From: Gammaproteobacteria bacterium
Lineage (GTDB): Bacteria > Pseudomonadota > Gammaproteobacteria > Steroidobacterales > GCA-2729495
DNA length: 64,000 nt
Direction: 5' to 3'
Assembly: GCA_030426355.1 (NCBI GenBank)
Contig: JAUHYQ010000002.1
Span: 372,001-436,000 of the forward strand
The stretch's first letter is position 1. Every line of letters starts with the position of its first letter. A model generated the notes under the pieces. That model searched no databases and had not been told where the DNA came from. It saw nothing but the letters and a program-made list of their open reading frames with translations. Made by a program: the position numbers and the translations under genes. This document shows, in pieces, positions 8,480 to 17,104 of the stretch.

Positions 8480-9425
8480 CGTATTGTTCCCGCAGGTTTG
8501 CAACGAGTTCGGCCACGGGTAGTATTGACTGAATTCGATCCACGCCCTTGCCAGCAGACCAGATATCACGCCATGCTGACAAATCCTTGCTGTCTTCATC
8601 GCCGTCGGCTGAAAATCCGATCTGACCTTTGCGATCGGCCAGTTTGCTTTCATCGATCCCTGCGGCCCGAATACTGGGTAGCAGGAAATGTGCGGGGACG
8701 CCCGTGAAGTAAGGGGTGAGCACGACATCCGCCGATGTCGAATCAACCACCATCTGTTTATAGGCAGGTTGCGCCTGACACTCATTGGTTGCAATGAAAC
8801 GGGTGCCCATGTAGGCAAAATCCGCGCCGACGTCGATTACGTGTCGAATATCGGCACCGGTGCTGATAGTGCCACCGACAATAATCGGGCCGTCGAAAAA
8901 TGCCCGGACTTGCGGCACAAACTCGTCAGCAGTGCTGAATCCGGTATGCCCGCCCGCACCTTCGCAAATAAGGATGAGGCCGTCGGCACCGCGCTCGGCT
9001 GCTTTGTGCGCAAACTCCACGCTGTTCACGTCAGAAAAAACCAGTCCGCCGTAGTCGTGAATCTGATCAGCGACGCGCGCCGGGCTGCCCAGCGATGTGA
9101 TGACAATTTCGGGCCGGTACTTAAGTATCAATTCAAAATCCGGTTCGAAGCGCTGGTTGTTCTTATGCACAATCAGATTGGCGGCCCACGGCGCGATCTT
9201 GCCCGGGTTTTCCTGCTCGGCGGCGGCCAGTTCCGCCGTGATTCGCTGCAGCCACTGTTCCAGAACCGCTACCGGCCGCGCGTTCAGGGTAGGAAATGCA
9301 CCGATAACCCCGGCCTTGCAGGCTTCTATCACCAGATCGGGGCCCGAGATCAGAAACATCGGCGCTGCGAAAGCAGGGATGCTCAAGCGCTTTTTGATGT
9401 CGGAGACTTTGGTCGCGGTGCTCAT
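8469..9425 (-). CDS. Nitronate monooxygenase family (2-nitropropane-dioxygenase-like) FMN enzyme
   Basis: A 318-residue TIM-barrel flavoprotein. The open frame extends upstream into the SDR gene, but the ATG giving MSTATKVSDIKKRLSIPAFA lies 5 bases after the SDR stop with AAGGG just before it, and is preferred. Family marks are APMFLISGPDLVIEACKAG at the N-terminus, ICEGAGGHTGF near the catalytic region, and IIVGGTISTGADIRHVIDVG plus FAYMGTRFIATNE, which form the FMN phosphate site. It is second in a leftward operon behind an SDR. Members oxidise nitronates or act as enoyl-type reductases; which applies here is unknown. Confidence 0.88.
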   Translation of the reverse strand: MSTATKVSDIKKRLSIPAFAAPMFLISGPDLVIEACKAGVIGAFPTLNARPVAVLEQWLQRITAELAAAEQENPGKIAPWAANLIVHKNNQRFEPDFELILKYRPEIVITSLGSPARVADQIHDYGGLVFSDVNSVEFAHKAAERGADGLILICEGAGGHTGFSTADEFVPQVRAFFDGPIIVGGTISTGADIRHVIDVGADFAYMGTRFIATNECQAQPAYKQMVVDSTSADVVLTPYFTGVPAHFLLPSIRAAGIDESKLADRKGQIGFSADGDEDSKDLSAWRDIWSAGKGVDRIQSILPVAELVANLREQYAKA

Positions 9426-9430
9426 GGCCC

Positions 9431-10231
9431 TTATTCCATGCTTGCTCCGCTGGCATAGGGAGGGAAGGGGCCGAGGTGTAAGCCGCTGTCCACGATCAAC
9501 GTCTCGCCGGTTACAACCGATGCGCCTTCCAGAAACCATACCAGCACTTCGGCAACTTCCTCTGCCGTGGCTACTTTCTTCAGCGGCAATCCGGCAGCGG
9601 TAGTCGCCAGCATTTTCTGGTAGTCGTCATCGCCCAATCCGCCTTTGAGCCAGCGGGTTTGAATCATGCCCGGTACCACGGTGTTGATACGAATTTCCGG
9701 ACCGAGCACGTGCGCCAGTGACTTGGTCATCAGGTTAAGTGCGGCCTTGGATGCCGCATACGGGATCGAGGACGCAATGCCGGTAACACCGCCTATGGAT
9801 GAGTCGTTGACGACCGCCCCGCCGGTTTTACGCATGTGCGGTTCAACGGCCCGGATCATCTGATAGGGGCCAACGACATTCACTGCATAGATGTCCAGAA
9901 AGTCCTGCTTGTTTACCCCGTCCATATTGGGGAAGGGGTTGAACTTTGTACGCGCAGCGTTGTTGATCAGATAGTCAATGCGACCCCACTTATCGACAGC
10001 GGCCTGGGCCATTGCGCGACACTGGTCATCTTCAGATACATCCGCCTGAAATGTTATGGCCTCCGCGCCTTTGGAGCGGCACTCTTCGGCCGTTGCTTCC
10101 GCATCGTCTTTGCTGCGGGTGTAGTTAATCACCACGTTGCAATTGCGTTCAGCCAGCATAATTGCGGCTGCGGCACCTACACCCGTGGCGGAACCCGTGA
10201 CGATGGCGACTTTACGCTCGGTGTCGGCCAT
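9431..10231 (-). CDS. Short-chain dehydrogenase/reductase (SDR)
   Basis: A 266-residue classical SDR. The longer upstream frame is discarded because it runs back through the tandem repeat; the start MADTERKVAIVTG fits the family. It shows the cofactor motif TGSATGVGAAAA, the NNAART segment, the active-site region SSIGGVTGIASSIPYAASKA with the YxxxK pair, and the IRINTVVPGMIQT segment. SDRs catalyse NAD(P)-linked oxidation or reduction of alcohols, ketones or enoyl groups. It leads a two-gene leftward operon with the nitronate-monooxygenase-like gene and diverges from ubiD. The substrate is not identifiable. Confidence 0.9.
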   Translation of the reverse strand: MADTERKVAIVTGSATGVGAAAAIMLAERNCNVVINYTRSKDDAEATAEECRSKGAEAITFQADVSEDDQCRAMAQAAVDKWGRIDYLINNAARTKFNPFPNMDGVNKQDFLDIYAVNVVGPYQMIRAVEPHMRKTGGAVVNDSSIGGVTGIASSIPYAASKAALNLMTKSLAHVLGPEIRINTVVPGMIQTRWLKGGLGDDDYQKMLATTAAGLPLKKVATAEEVAEVLVWFLEGASVVTGETLIVDSGLHLGPFPPYASGASME

Positions 10232-10342
10232 TGTTTTCTTCCTCAGACTGTCATGTGTGTTAATGGGGGGCGGAATAGTAGCAGAAGAGCCGATTGCAGC
10301 AAGCTGCCAGCCCACGACAGACGTGCTATTGTGACGCCCCCG

Positions 10343-10440
10343 GGCGCGCATGGTGCCCGCAAAACAAGGCGCGCATGGCGCCTGTAGAACAAGGCGCGCA
10401 TGGTGCCCGCAGCAAAAGGCACGCGAGGCGCGGCGAAATC
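10343..10440. repeat. 25-bp tandem repeat, three copies plus a degenerate fourth, upstream of ubiD
   Basis: Units begin at 10343, 10368 and 10393, each opening with GGCGCGCATGG followed by TGCC or CGCC and ending in an A-rich tail; a decayed fourth unit runs 10418-10440. Each unit can fold into a small hairpin GGCGC-GCATG-GYGCC; unit 2 pairs perfectly and units 1 and 3 need one G-T (G-U) pair. The array sits in the 232-base gap between the divergent SDR and ubiD genes and ends about 24 bases before the ubiD start, so it would be in the ubiD leader if transcription starts upstream. Confidence 0.85.
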
Positions 10441-10463
10441 AGGCAATAACCGGAGTTAACCCA

Positions 10464-11957
10464 ATGCCGTACAAGGATATGCGCGAGTTTCTCGGCGTAC
10501 TCGAGAAGAAAGGCCAGCTTAGGCAGATCGACGTTCCCATCAAGGCCGCGCACGGTGATAACGAATTACAGGCGTTGATGCGACTGTTGTGTCAGAACGA
10601 CGGCCCGGCAGCGATGCTGAATAACCTTGAGGGCTATAACCGGCCTGATGTGCCGGTGATCTTCAACCCTTTTGGCACGCGTGAGCGCACCGCCATGATG
10701 ATCGACTGCACGGAACCGCTCGAGATGAAGCACAAGCATGCGAAAGTGCTGTCGAATCCGTCGAGTTGGCACGCTCCCGTGGTTGTAGACAAGGATAAAG
10801 CGCCCTGCAAAGAAGTCATCATCAAGAAAGAAAACATATCACTGGATAAGAATTTGCCGCATGTCTTTTTTGGCAAAGAGGCCGCTTCTTATATCACCGG
10901 CGGGCTTGGTATAACCAAGGATCCCGAAACCGGTGATGTGAATATGGGGTGCTACCGTATTACGCAGTTGTGGAACGCTGTGCATCCATTGGGTGAGGAA
11001 TACCCCGAAGAACAACAGAAGCAGCAGCTATCGGTGTTCGCATTCTGGAATCCGCCGATGAGTCATATTGGCCTGCATCTGGCGCGAGCGACAGCAATGG
11101 GCAAACCGCTTGAAGTGGCTTTTGCATTGCAGTGCGACCCGGCGCTGCATATGGCGGGTGCAACCAGCGTGCCGTTTGGTAAAAGCGAGATCGAATTTGC
11201 CGGTGGCTTACGCGGCGCGCCGGTAGAGGTGGTGCAATGCGAGACAGTGGATCTGCAGGTACCGGCCACTGCCGAATTCATCATCGAGGGTGCCTTTATT
11301 CCCAATTCGGAAACCACCATCGGCAATCATTCTAATCCCGTCGGTTATTACGATGCGATTCAGGTGTTCCCGCGGTTCGAAGTAACCTGTATTACGCACC
11401 GTAAAGATCCGCTGTGGTACGCAACCATGGAGATGATCCCTCCGTTTGACCACAACTACCAGGCGCTGGTGCCGGTGGAGGGCGAGATTCTCGGTGATCT
11501 GCAACGCAAGATTCCGGAAGTTCAGGACGTGGTGGTGACGCCGAACATGACTTATGTTGTGCAGCTCAATGTCGATGGTGCTCGCAAGCCGCATTCGGAA
11601 TTCGGCAAATATGTGCTCCACGCGGTTTGGGGGTCGGCAGGCCGCTGGGGTCGAACCGCCAAAATAGTTATTGTGGTCGGCCCTGATGTAGACCCCTACG
11701 ACATGGACTCCATTGAGTGGGCGATTGCCACGCGAGTGCAGCCTGCCGAGGACACAATCATTAATCAAAGCGGGCAGGCCTTTTTGCTCGACCCGTCAGC
11801 GACTAAAGGCCATCACGGTTTCCCGGTTGTGGGTTCGCAGATGGGCATTGATGCCACCATGAAAGTACCGGAGCGTTTTAGCACCTACCAGGAAGTCAGC
11901 ATGCCGACACCCGAAGAGGTGGCTAGCCTTGCTGAAAAACTCAAGGATGTGCTTTGA
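10464..11957 (+). CDS. ubiD: UbiD-family prenylated-FMN-dependent decarboxylase
   Basis: A 497-residue protein starting MPYKDMREFLGVLEKKGQL, the usual UbiD opening; CGGAG lies about 10 bases upstream. Family features include GGLGITKDPETGDVNMGCYR, the AFALQCDPALHMAG region, the stretch FIIEGAFIPNSETTIGNHSN and the C-terminal FPVVGSQMGIDATMK. UbiD enzymes reversibly decarboxylate aromatic or alpha,beta-unsaturated acids with the cofactor made by UbiX, encoded 2.5 kb upstream. It could be the ubiquinone-pathway decarboxylase (4-hydroxy-3-polyprenylbenzoate) or a catabolic relative; the surrounding oxidoreductases leave both open, so the symbol is given by family. It is followed 14 bases later by terC. 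Confidence 0.88.
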   Translation: MPYKDMREFLGVLEKKGQLRQIDVPIKAAHGDNELQALMRLLCQNDGPAAMLNNLEGYNRPDVPVIFNPFGTRERTAMMIDCTEPLEMKHKHAKVLSNPSSWHAPVVVDKDKAPCKEVIIKKENISLDKNLPHVFFGKEAASYITGGLGITKDPETGDVNMGCYRITQLWNAVHPLGEEYPEEQQKQQLSVFAFWNPPMSHIGLHLARATAMGKPLEVAFALQCDPALHMAGATSVPFGKSEIEFAGGLRGAPVEVVQCETVDLQVPATAEFIIEGAFIPNSETTIGNHSNPVGYYDAIQVFPRFEVTCITHRKDPLWYATMEMIPPFDHNYQALVPVEGEILGDLQRKIPEVQDVVVTPNMTYVVQLNVDGARKPHSEFGKYVLHAVWGSAGRWGRTAKIVIVVGPDVDPYDMDSIEWAIATRVQPAEDTIINQSGQAFLLDPSATKGHHGFPVVGSQMGIDATMKVPERFSTYQEVSMPTPEEVASLAEKLKDVL

Positions 11958-11971
11958 GGCGTATTCCTTAA

Positions 11972-12757
11972 ATGGAGTGGATCGCATCGCCTGAAGCGTG
12001 GATCGCGCTTGCCACACTAACCCTGCTCGAGATCGTGCTGGGGATCGACAACATCGTTTTTATTTCGGTGCTGGTAGGACGGCTGCCAGCTGCACAACGG
12101 CAGCGGGCACGCGTCATTGGCCTGGGGCTGGCCATGGGGATGCGCATTCTGCTTTTGCTGCTGCTGTCCTGGATCATGGGGCTCGGCTCGACGCTGTTCG
12201 AACTCTTTTCCATCGAATTTTCAGGCCGCGACCTCATCCTGCTGGCCGGCGGGTTGTTCCTGATTGCGAAGGCCACATTGGAGATACACGAATCGCTGGA
12301 AGGCGAAGAAGATGAGGGTGGCCCGATTGTTGCCACTTTTGCCGGAGTGCTGGTGCAGATTGCACTTATAGACATCGTTTTTTCGCTGGATTCGGTAATC
12401 ACCGCCGTGGGCATGGCGAAGGATGTTGAAGTCATGATTATTGCGGTCGTGCTGTCCGTTATCGTGATGATGTTTGCAGCGAAAAGCATCGGCGAATTTG
12501 TTGATGAACACCCCACGGTGAAGATGTTGGCATTAAGTTTTCTGGTATTGATTGGCATGGCGCTGATTGCCGAAGGCGTTGATTTGCACATACCCAAGGG
12601 CTACATCTATTTCGCGATGTTCTTTTCATTGTGCGTCGAGATACTGAACCTGCAGATCCGCAAGCGCCGTGACCCGATAAAGTTGCGCAAGCCTCAGCCA
12701 TTGCGTGAGCGTTTTGGTCGAGCAAGGCGGCGGGGGCGGGCGTACGTCGAAAAATAG
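11972..12757 (+). CDS. TerC family integral membrane protein
   Basis: A 261-residue polytopic protein with about seven hydrophobic segments. The two acidic intramembrane motifs of the family are clear: LEIVLGIDNIVFISVL near the N-terminus and IDIVFSLDSVITAVGMA in the middle. TerC proteins are linked to tellurite resistance and more generally to metal (manganese or calcium) export. The tail is short, basic and cytoplasmic. It starts 14 bases after ubiD and ends 2 bases before the aconitase-family large subunit, so it may be co-transcribed with both although no functional link is evident. Confidence 0.92.
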   Translation: MEWIASPEAWIALATLTLLEIVLGIDNIVFISVLVGRLPAAQRQRARVIGLGLAMGMRILLLLLLSWIMGLGSTLFELFSIEFSGRDLILLAGGLFLIAKATLEIHESLEGEEDEGGPIVATFAGVLVQIALIDIVFSLDSVITAVGMAKDVEVMIIAVVLSVIVMMFAAKSIGEFVDEHPTVKMLALSFLVLIGMALIAEGVDLHIPKGYIYFAMFFSLCVEILNLQIRKRRDPIKLRKPQPLRERFGRARRRGRAYVEK

Positions 12758-12759
12758 TC

Positions 12760-14022
12760 ATGGCGCAGACACTGGTGCAGAAAATTATCGCGCGCGCTGC
12801 CGGGCAGGATGTCGCGCGCTGTGGTGAGATCGTGACCTGCAATGTGGATCTTGCCTTGTTGCTGGATTCTGGCGGGCCGCGACGGATCTGGCCGCGTCTG
12901 AAGGAATTGGGCGCAGGGGTCTGGGATCCTGACAAGATTGTGCTCATGACCGATCATTTTGTACCGGCCGTGGATGCGCAGTCTGCCGCCATTCTTAAAT
13001 TAACGCGTGAATTTGCCTGTCATTTCGGTATCGAGAAGTTCTTTGACATGAAAGGTATCGGTCACGTTGTGCTGGCCGAGCAGGGATTGTTGCAGCCTGG
13101 CATGTTCGCAGTGGGCGGTGATTCGCATTCCACCAATGGCGGTGCTTTTGGTTGCTACATGGCCGGTTTCGGCGCTATTGAAATGACCGGCGTAGTGGTG
13201 ACCGGGCAAATCTGGTTGCAGGTGCCGGAAACTATCCGCGTGGATTGGTTTGGCGAGTTTGCCAAGGGAGTGGTTGCTAAAGACATGTCGCTGTATCTGT
13301 GCCGAGAACTGGGCATGGACAATGCGTTTCGCGCGGTGGAATTCGGTGGTGAAACGGTGCGCAGCATGGGCATGTTCGAGCGCATGGTGCTCACAAACAT
13401 GGCCGCCGAACTGGGCGCTGAAACGGGCCTGGTCGAACCTGATGACATCACGCTGGAAGCGATCCGTGCCGCGGGAGTGGAGCCGGCCGCTGACGCACTG
13501 GAATGGCGTTCCGATCCGGACGCCGTTTATCTGGCCCGGCATGAATTCGATGCGGCACGATTGGTGCCGCAGGTTGCTGCTCCGCATCGTCCGTCTAACA
13601 GCGGCCCGGCCGATGACTATTGCGACGTCGCGGTTGACCAGGCCTACATCGGCGCTTGCGTGGGTGCCAAGCACAACGATTTGCAGATGGCAGCGGAGGT
13701 TTTGCAGGGGCGCAAGGTGGCGCCGGGCACCCGGTTGCTGGTTGCACCGTCGTCCCAGCAAACCATGGCGCTCGCTGCCGCGGATGGCACGCTTGCAACG
13801 CTGGTCGAAGCCGGTGCGACCTTGTTGCCCACAGGTTGTGGCGCCTGCGCGGCGCTCGGTGCCGGTGTGCTGGCCGAAGACGAGGTGTGCATATCGTCCA
13901 CCAACCGAAATTTTCAGGGCCGCATGGGTGCCAATTCGTCGCGGGTATACCTCGCTTCACCTTATACCGTTGCTGCTTCGGCGGTCATGGGGCGGATTGC
14001 CGACCCGCGGGAGTTTCTGTGA
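12760..14022 (+). CDS. Aconitase-family hydratase, large subunit (LeuC/DmdA-like)
   Basis: A 420-residue [4Fe-4S] (de)hydratase large subunit of the isopropylmalate-isomerase type. Cluster ligands are Cys300 in YIGACVGAKHNDL and Cys360/Cys363 in TGCGACAALGAG, and the family motif VGGDSHSTNGGAFGCYMAGF lies near residues 118-137. The small subunit follows with a 4-base GTGA overlap. The next genes are an isocitrate-lyase-superfamily lyase and a PEP mutase, with no leuA or leuB, which argues against leucine synthesis. A hydratase feeding a C-C lyase is known from nicotinate fermentation (dimethylmaleate hydratase plus 2,3-dimethylmalate lyase), and I infer a similar two-step diacid module here. 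Substrate unknown. Confidence 0.87.
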   Translation: MAQTLVQKIIARAAGQDVARCGEIVTCNVDLALLLDSGGPRRIWPRLKELGAGVWDPDKIVLMTDHFVPAVDAQSAAILKLTREFACHFGIEKFFDMKGIGHVVLAEQGLLQPGMFAVGGDSHSTNGGAFGCYMAGFGAIEMTGVVVTGQIWLQVPETIRVDWFGEFAKGVVAKDMSLYLCRELGMDNAFRAVEFGGETVRSMGMFERMVLTNMAAELGAETGLVEPDDITLEAIRAAGVEPAADALEWRSDPDAVYLARHEFDAARLVPQVAAPHRPSNSGPADDYCDVAVDQAYIGACVGAKHNDLQMAAEVLQGRKVAPGTRLLVAPSSQQTMALAAADGTLATLVEAGATLLPTGCGACAALGAGVLAEDEVCISSTNRNFQGRMGANSSRVYLASPYTVAASAVMGRIADPREFL

Positions 14023-14531
14023 TTGACTCTGACCCCATTTATGGGCGGGCGTGGGTGTTCGGGGATGAGATCAACACCGACACCATGGCGCCGGGGCTGT
14101 ATTTCAAAGAACCGATTGAGGTTATGGCGCGGCATTGTCTGGAAGCGGTGGATCCGGAATTTGCCGCGTCGGTGAAACCGGGCGATATCGTTGTCGGCGG
14201 CAGCAATTTTGGCGTGGGCTCCGCTCGCGAGCAGGCGGCCATGGCTTTTCGCGAATTGGGTGTCGGCGCGATCTTAGCCCGGTCGTTCAGCCGGATTTTC
14301 TACCGCAACGCTATCAATTTTGGTTTGCCGCTGCTGACCCTGCCGGCTGATGCGGAAATTCGTGCCGGCGACCTGCTGGAGGTGGACCCGGTCGGCGGGA
14401 CCATCGACAATACGACCCTTGGTAAACGCTATGCAGTCGAGCCCATTCCGGCGCATCTGATGACGATGATTGATGCGGGCGGGTTATTGCCCTGGCTCAA
14501 GGACCGCTATGCTAAGCCCCAGAAATTTTAA
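14019..14531 (+). CDS. Aconitase-family hydratase, small (swivelling) subunit (LeuD/DmdB-like)
   Basis: A 170-residue protein with a GTG start that shares four bases with the large-subunit stop. The frame is open far upstream inside the large-subunit gene, but that part has no family similarity. The domain starts with GRAWVFGDEINTDTMAPG and carries the substrate-loop region VVGGSNFGVGSAREQAAMA, followed by ILARSFSRIFYRNAINFGLP, all typical of the LeuD-like swivel domain. The first codons (I-D-S-D-P) are encoded by a TTGACTCTGACCCC string matching one arm of the hairpin repeat seen at 6205. It works as a complex with the large subunit. Confidence 0.87.
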   Translation: MIDSDPIYGRAWVFGDEINTDTMAPGLYFKEPIEVMARHCLEAVDPEFAASVKPGDIVVGGSNFGVGSAREQAAMAFRELGVGAILARSFSRIFYRNAINFGLPLLTLPADAEIRAGDLLEVDPVGGTIDNTTLGKRYAVEPIPAHLMTMIDAGGLLPWLKDRYAKPQKF

Positions 14532-14570
14532 TAATATATTTAATAAATACAGATTCTTATAGACTATATA
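14532..14570 (+). promoter_or_regulatory. AT-rich spacer, candidate promoter of the lyase-phosphonate operon
   Basis: The 38 bases between the hydratase small subunit and the lyase gene are almost entirely A and T, in sharp contrast with the GC-rich flanks. They include TATATT and TATAGACTATATATG strings that could act as -10 elements. No clear Shine-Dalgarno precedes the lyase ATG, although ATG is the only sensible start. This is the only non-coding break between ubiD and the AEP nucleotidyltransferase gene long enough to hold a promoter. Confidence 0.35.
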
Positions 14571-15457
14571 TGAATAATTCCTCAGCTTTGCGCGTACGCC
14601 TGGACCGGCCTGGCGCAGTGATAGCGCCGGGGGTCTACGACTCCCTGACAGCGTTGCTGGTGGAGCAGGCAGGGTTTGAATGCGCCTATGTCAGCGGCGC
14701 CAGTGTGTCCTTTTCTCGCCTGGGTCGGGCTGACCTCGGCCTGACGACGCTGACCGAAGTCGCTGATGCTGTTGCCCATATGCGGGAGCGTGTCGCGATA
14801 CCGCTGATTGTTGATGCCGATACAGGTTTCGGCAATGCCCTCAATGTGCGTCGCACGGTGCGCCTGCTGGAAAGAATGGGCGCCAGCGCAATTCAGCTTG
14901 AGGATCAGACTTCACCCAAACGTTGCGGTCATCTGGAGGGCAAGAGTCTGGTGGATACTGCTGAAATGGTTGGCAAAATACGCGCTGCTGCGGATGCGCG
15001 CCATGACGCCGATACGCTGATCGTCGCGCGCACCGACGCGGTGGCCACCGATGGCATTGACACTGCCCTGGAGCGCGCCCACGCCTATGTGGATGCCGGG
15101 GCTGACGTGCTGTTTGTAGAGGCGTTGCGCGATGACGCGCAGTTACGGCGAGTCGGCACAGAACTGGGCCCGCGCGTTAAACTTCTGTGCAACATGGTAG
15201 AGGGCGGTAAAACGCCGCTTAAGCCGGCCGATGAACTGGGTAAACTGGGCTTCGATCTGGTGATCTACCCCGGTGCGATGGTGCGGGTCATCAGCTTTGC
15301 GGCGCAGGCCTACCTGCGTGAACTCAGTGAGCAGGGCACCACTGCAGGCATGCTGGACCGCATGAATCAGTTCGACCAGATCATGGACATAGTGGGCTTG
15401 CAGGAGTCGGTTGCCGAGGGGCAAGCCTACGCTGGCGATATAAAGGATGCACGTTGA
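14570..15457 (+). CDS. Isocitrate-lyase/PEP-mutase superfamily C-C lyase (2-methylisocitrate or dimethylmalate lyase-like)
   Basis: A 295-residue TIM-barrel protein. It has the catalytic lyase motif KRCGH (residues 117-121, Cys119), which distinguishes C-C lyases such as isocitrate, 2-methylisocitrate and dimethylmalate lyase from PEP mutase. The metal-binding stretch [17 protein letters not shown] lies at about 79-95, and ARTDA follows near residue 155. It stands between the two-subunit hydratase and PEP mutase, and its stop shares one base with the PEP mutase ATG (TGATG), so the two are coupled. By analogy with hydratase/lyase pairs it should split a hydroxy-diacid, probably releasing pyruvate or a related keto acid; this is inference. 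Confidence 0.85.
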   Translation: MNNSSALRVRLDRPGAVIAPGVYDSLTALLVEQAGFECAYVSGASVSFSRLGRADLGLTTLTEVADAVAHMRERVAIPLIVDADTGFGNALNVRRTVRLLERMGASAIQLEDQTSPKRCGHLEGKSLVDTAEMVGKIRAAADARHDADTLIVARTDAVATDGIDTALERAHAYVDAGADVLFVEALRDDAQLRRVGTELGPRVKLLCNMVEGGKTPLKPADELGKLGFDLVIYPGAMVRVISFAAQAYLRELSEQGTTAGMLDRMNQFDQIMDIVGLQESVAEGQAYAGDIKDAR

Positions 15458-17094
15458 TGACTGATCCCTCGAGCCCGCGCAGAACAGCGCTGTTCCGCGA
15501 GCTGCTGCACAGTCCGGAGCTGGAGTTTCTCTGCGAAGCCCATAACGGCATCAGTGCAAAAATTGCTGAAGAGGCCGGGTTCAAGGCGTTATGGGCCGGC
15601 GGGTTGTGCATGTCGGCGCAATTCGGCGTGCGCGACAGCAACGAGGCCAGCTGGACCCAGGTGCTGGAGATGCTTGAGTTCATGGCCGATGCGACCCGGC
15701 TGCCGATCATGCTGGACGGCGACACGGGCTATGGAAACTTCAATAATGTCAGAAGGTTAGTACGTAAACTTGAGCAACGTTCTATAGCAGCCGTCTGTAT
15801 AGAAGACAAACTTTATCCCAAGACCAACAGCTTTATTGACGGCGATAAGCAGGAACTGGCGGAAATCGATGAGTTCTGCAGTCGCATCAAGGCCGGCAAG
15901 GATGCCCAGCAGGACGATGATTTCGCCATCATTACCCGGGTCGAGGCTTTTATTGCCGGTTGGGGGCTGGACGAGGCGTTGAAGCGCGCCGAGGCCTATC
16001 ATGCCGCGGGGTCTGACGGCATTTTAATTCACAGCGCACTGAGCCATCCGGCCGAAGTGCTGGCCTTCAAGAAGGAGTGGGCCGATCGCAGCCCGGTGGT
16101 GATCGTGCCCACCAAATACTATTCCACGCCAACCGACGTGTTCCGCGAGGCGGGCTTCTCGCTGGCCATCTGGGCCAATCATTTGCTGAGGGCAGCAATC
16201 GTAGCCATGCGCGATTGCGCGGAGACCATGCACCGCGAGCAGAGCCTGATTTCGGTCGAAGACCGGGTGGCTCCGGTCAAGGAGATTTTTCGGCTGCAAG
16301 GCGCATCTGAATTGCAGGAAGCCGAAGAGCGCTATCTTCCCCAACAAGGTGATGAGGCGCGTGTCATTGTGCTGGCGGCATCGCGCGGCGCAGCGCTCGG
16401 TGAATTAACCGCAACACGGCCGAAAACCATGGTCGAGGTTCAGGGCAAGCCGTTGCTTGCGCACATTGTGTCGGCTTACAACGCCTCGGGCATTAAACGG
16501 CTGACGGTGGTGCGGGGCTACGCGGCAGAGGCAGTCGATTTGCAGGGCGTGGATTACGTGGACAACGATGATTACGCGAATACCAGCGAGCTGATTTCCC
16601 TGCAATATGCACTGGATGCGGATCCCGATGATTCGCGTGACCTGTACATCAGTTTCGGCGACGTGATCTTTAAACGTTACATCCTTGATTCGCTCGCCGA
16701 GCATGAGGAGGATTTCGTGATCGCAGTGGATACCGACTGGCGTGAATCCGTTAATCGGGGCCGCGCTGCCGACTATGTCAGTTGCAGCGAGCCGTATTCG
16801 CGTCGCGCTTTTAACAGCCGCGTGCTCGTGCAAACGGCCGGCGAAGAGCTTGCCGAAAACGACATCCACGGCGAATGGACCGGTGTGATGCGGGTGCGCT
16901 CTTCAGCATTGCCGTTGTTGCGCGCTGCGGTCAGCGCAATAAGCGCCGACCCGAGTAACCGCAAGGCCAAACTGCATCAGCTGTTGGCGGCTCTGGCAGC
17001 GGACGGCAATGACATCAGGGCGGTTTACACAACCGGGCACTGGCTTGATGTGGACAGCATTGAAGACGTTGTAGCCGCTGGTAATTTCTCGTGA
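15457..17094 (+). CDS. pepM: Phosphoenolpyruvate mutase fused to a nucleotidyltransferase domain
   Basis: A 545-residue two-domain enzyme. Residues about 10-290 are PEP mutase: the signature [10 protein letters not shown] (116-125) matches the EDKxxxxxNS motif that marks true mutases, and [13 protein letters not shown] (85-97) binds the metal. It isomerises PEP to phosphonopyruvate, the entry step to almost all natural C-P compounds. Residues about 300-545 are a MobA/RfbA-like nucleotidyltransferase, but its nucleotide loop reads [20 protein letters not shown] instead of the usual LAAGxGxRL pattern. PepM-nucleotidyltransferase fusions are known from AEP-activation (PntC) pathways. ATG is used rather than the TTG three bases earlier, because it forms the TGATG junction and has AAGGA upstream. 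Confidence 0.95.
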   Translation: MTDPSSPRRTALFRELLHSPELEFLCEAHNGISAKIAEEAGFKALWAGGLCMSAQFGVRDSNEASWTQVLEMLEFMADATRLPIMLDGDTGYGNFNNVRRLVRKLEQRSIAAVCIEDKLYPKTNSFIDGDKQELAEIDEFCSRIKAGKDAQQDDDFAIITRVEAFIAGWGLDEALKRAEAYHAAGSDGILIHSALSHPAEVLAFKKEWADRSPVVIVPTKYYSTPTDVFREAGFSLAIWANHLLRAAIVAMRDCAETMHREQSLISVEDRVAPVKEIFRLQGASELQEAEERYLPQQGDEARVIVLAASRGAALGELTATRPKTMVEVQGKPLLAHIVSAYNASGIKRLTVVRGYAAEAVDLQGVDYVDNDDYANTSELISLQYALDADPDDSRDLYISFGDVIFKRYILDSLAEHEEDFVIAVDTDWRESVNRGRAADYVSCSEPYSRRAFNSRVLVQTAGEELAENDIHGEWTGVMRVRSSALPLLRAAVSAISADPSNRKAKLHQLLAALAADGNDIRAVYTTGHWLDVDSIEDVVAAGNFS

Positions 17095-17104
17095 TCCGCT
17101 GGTT

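Noticed and set aside
8688-9458. Long plus-strand open frames opposite the nitronate-monooxygenase-like gene
   Set aside because: They lack any domain pattern and mirror the codon structure of the minus-strand gene, as do many other antisense frames in the window.
9431-10351. Longer SDR open frame reaching into the tandem repeat
   Set aside because: The extra 40 codons run through repeat DNA and precede the canonical SDR start; the internal ATG fits the family.
12760-14531. Leucine-biosynthesis isopropylmalate isomerase (leuCD)
   Set aside because: Family motifs fit, but leuA and leuB are absent and the genes lead into an isocitrate-lyase-type enzyme and PEP mutase. Kept as LeuCD-like hydratase without gene symbol.
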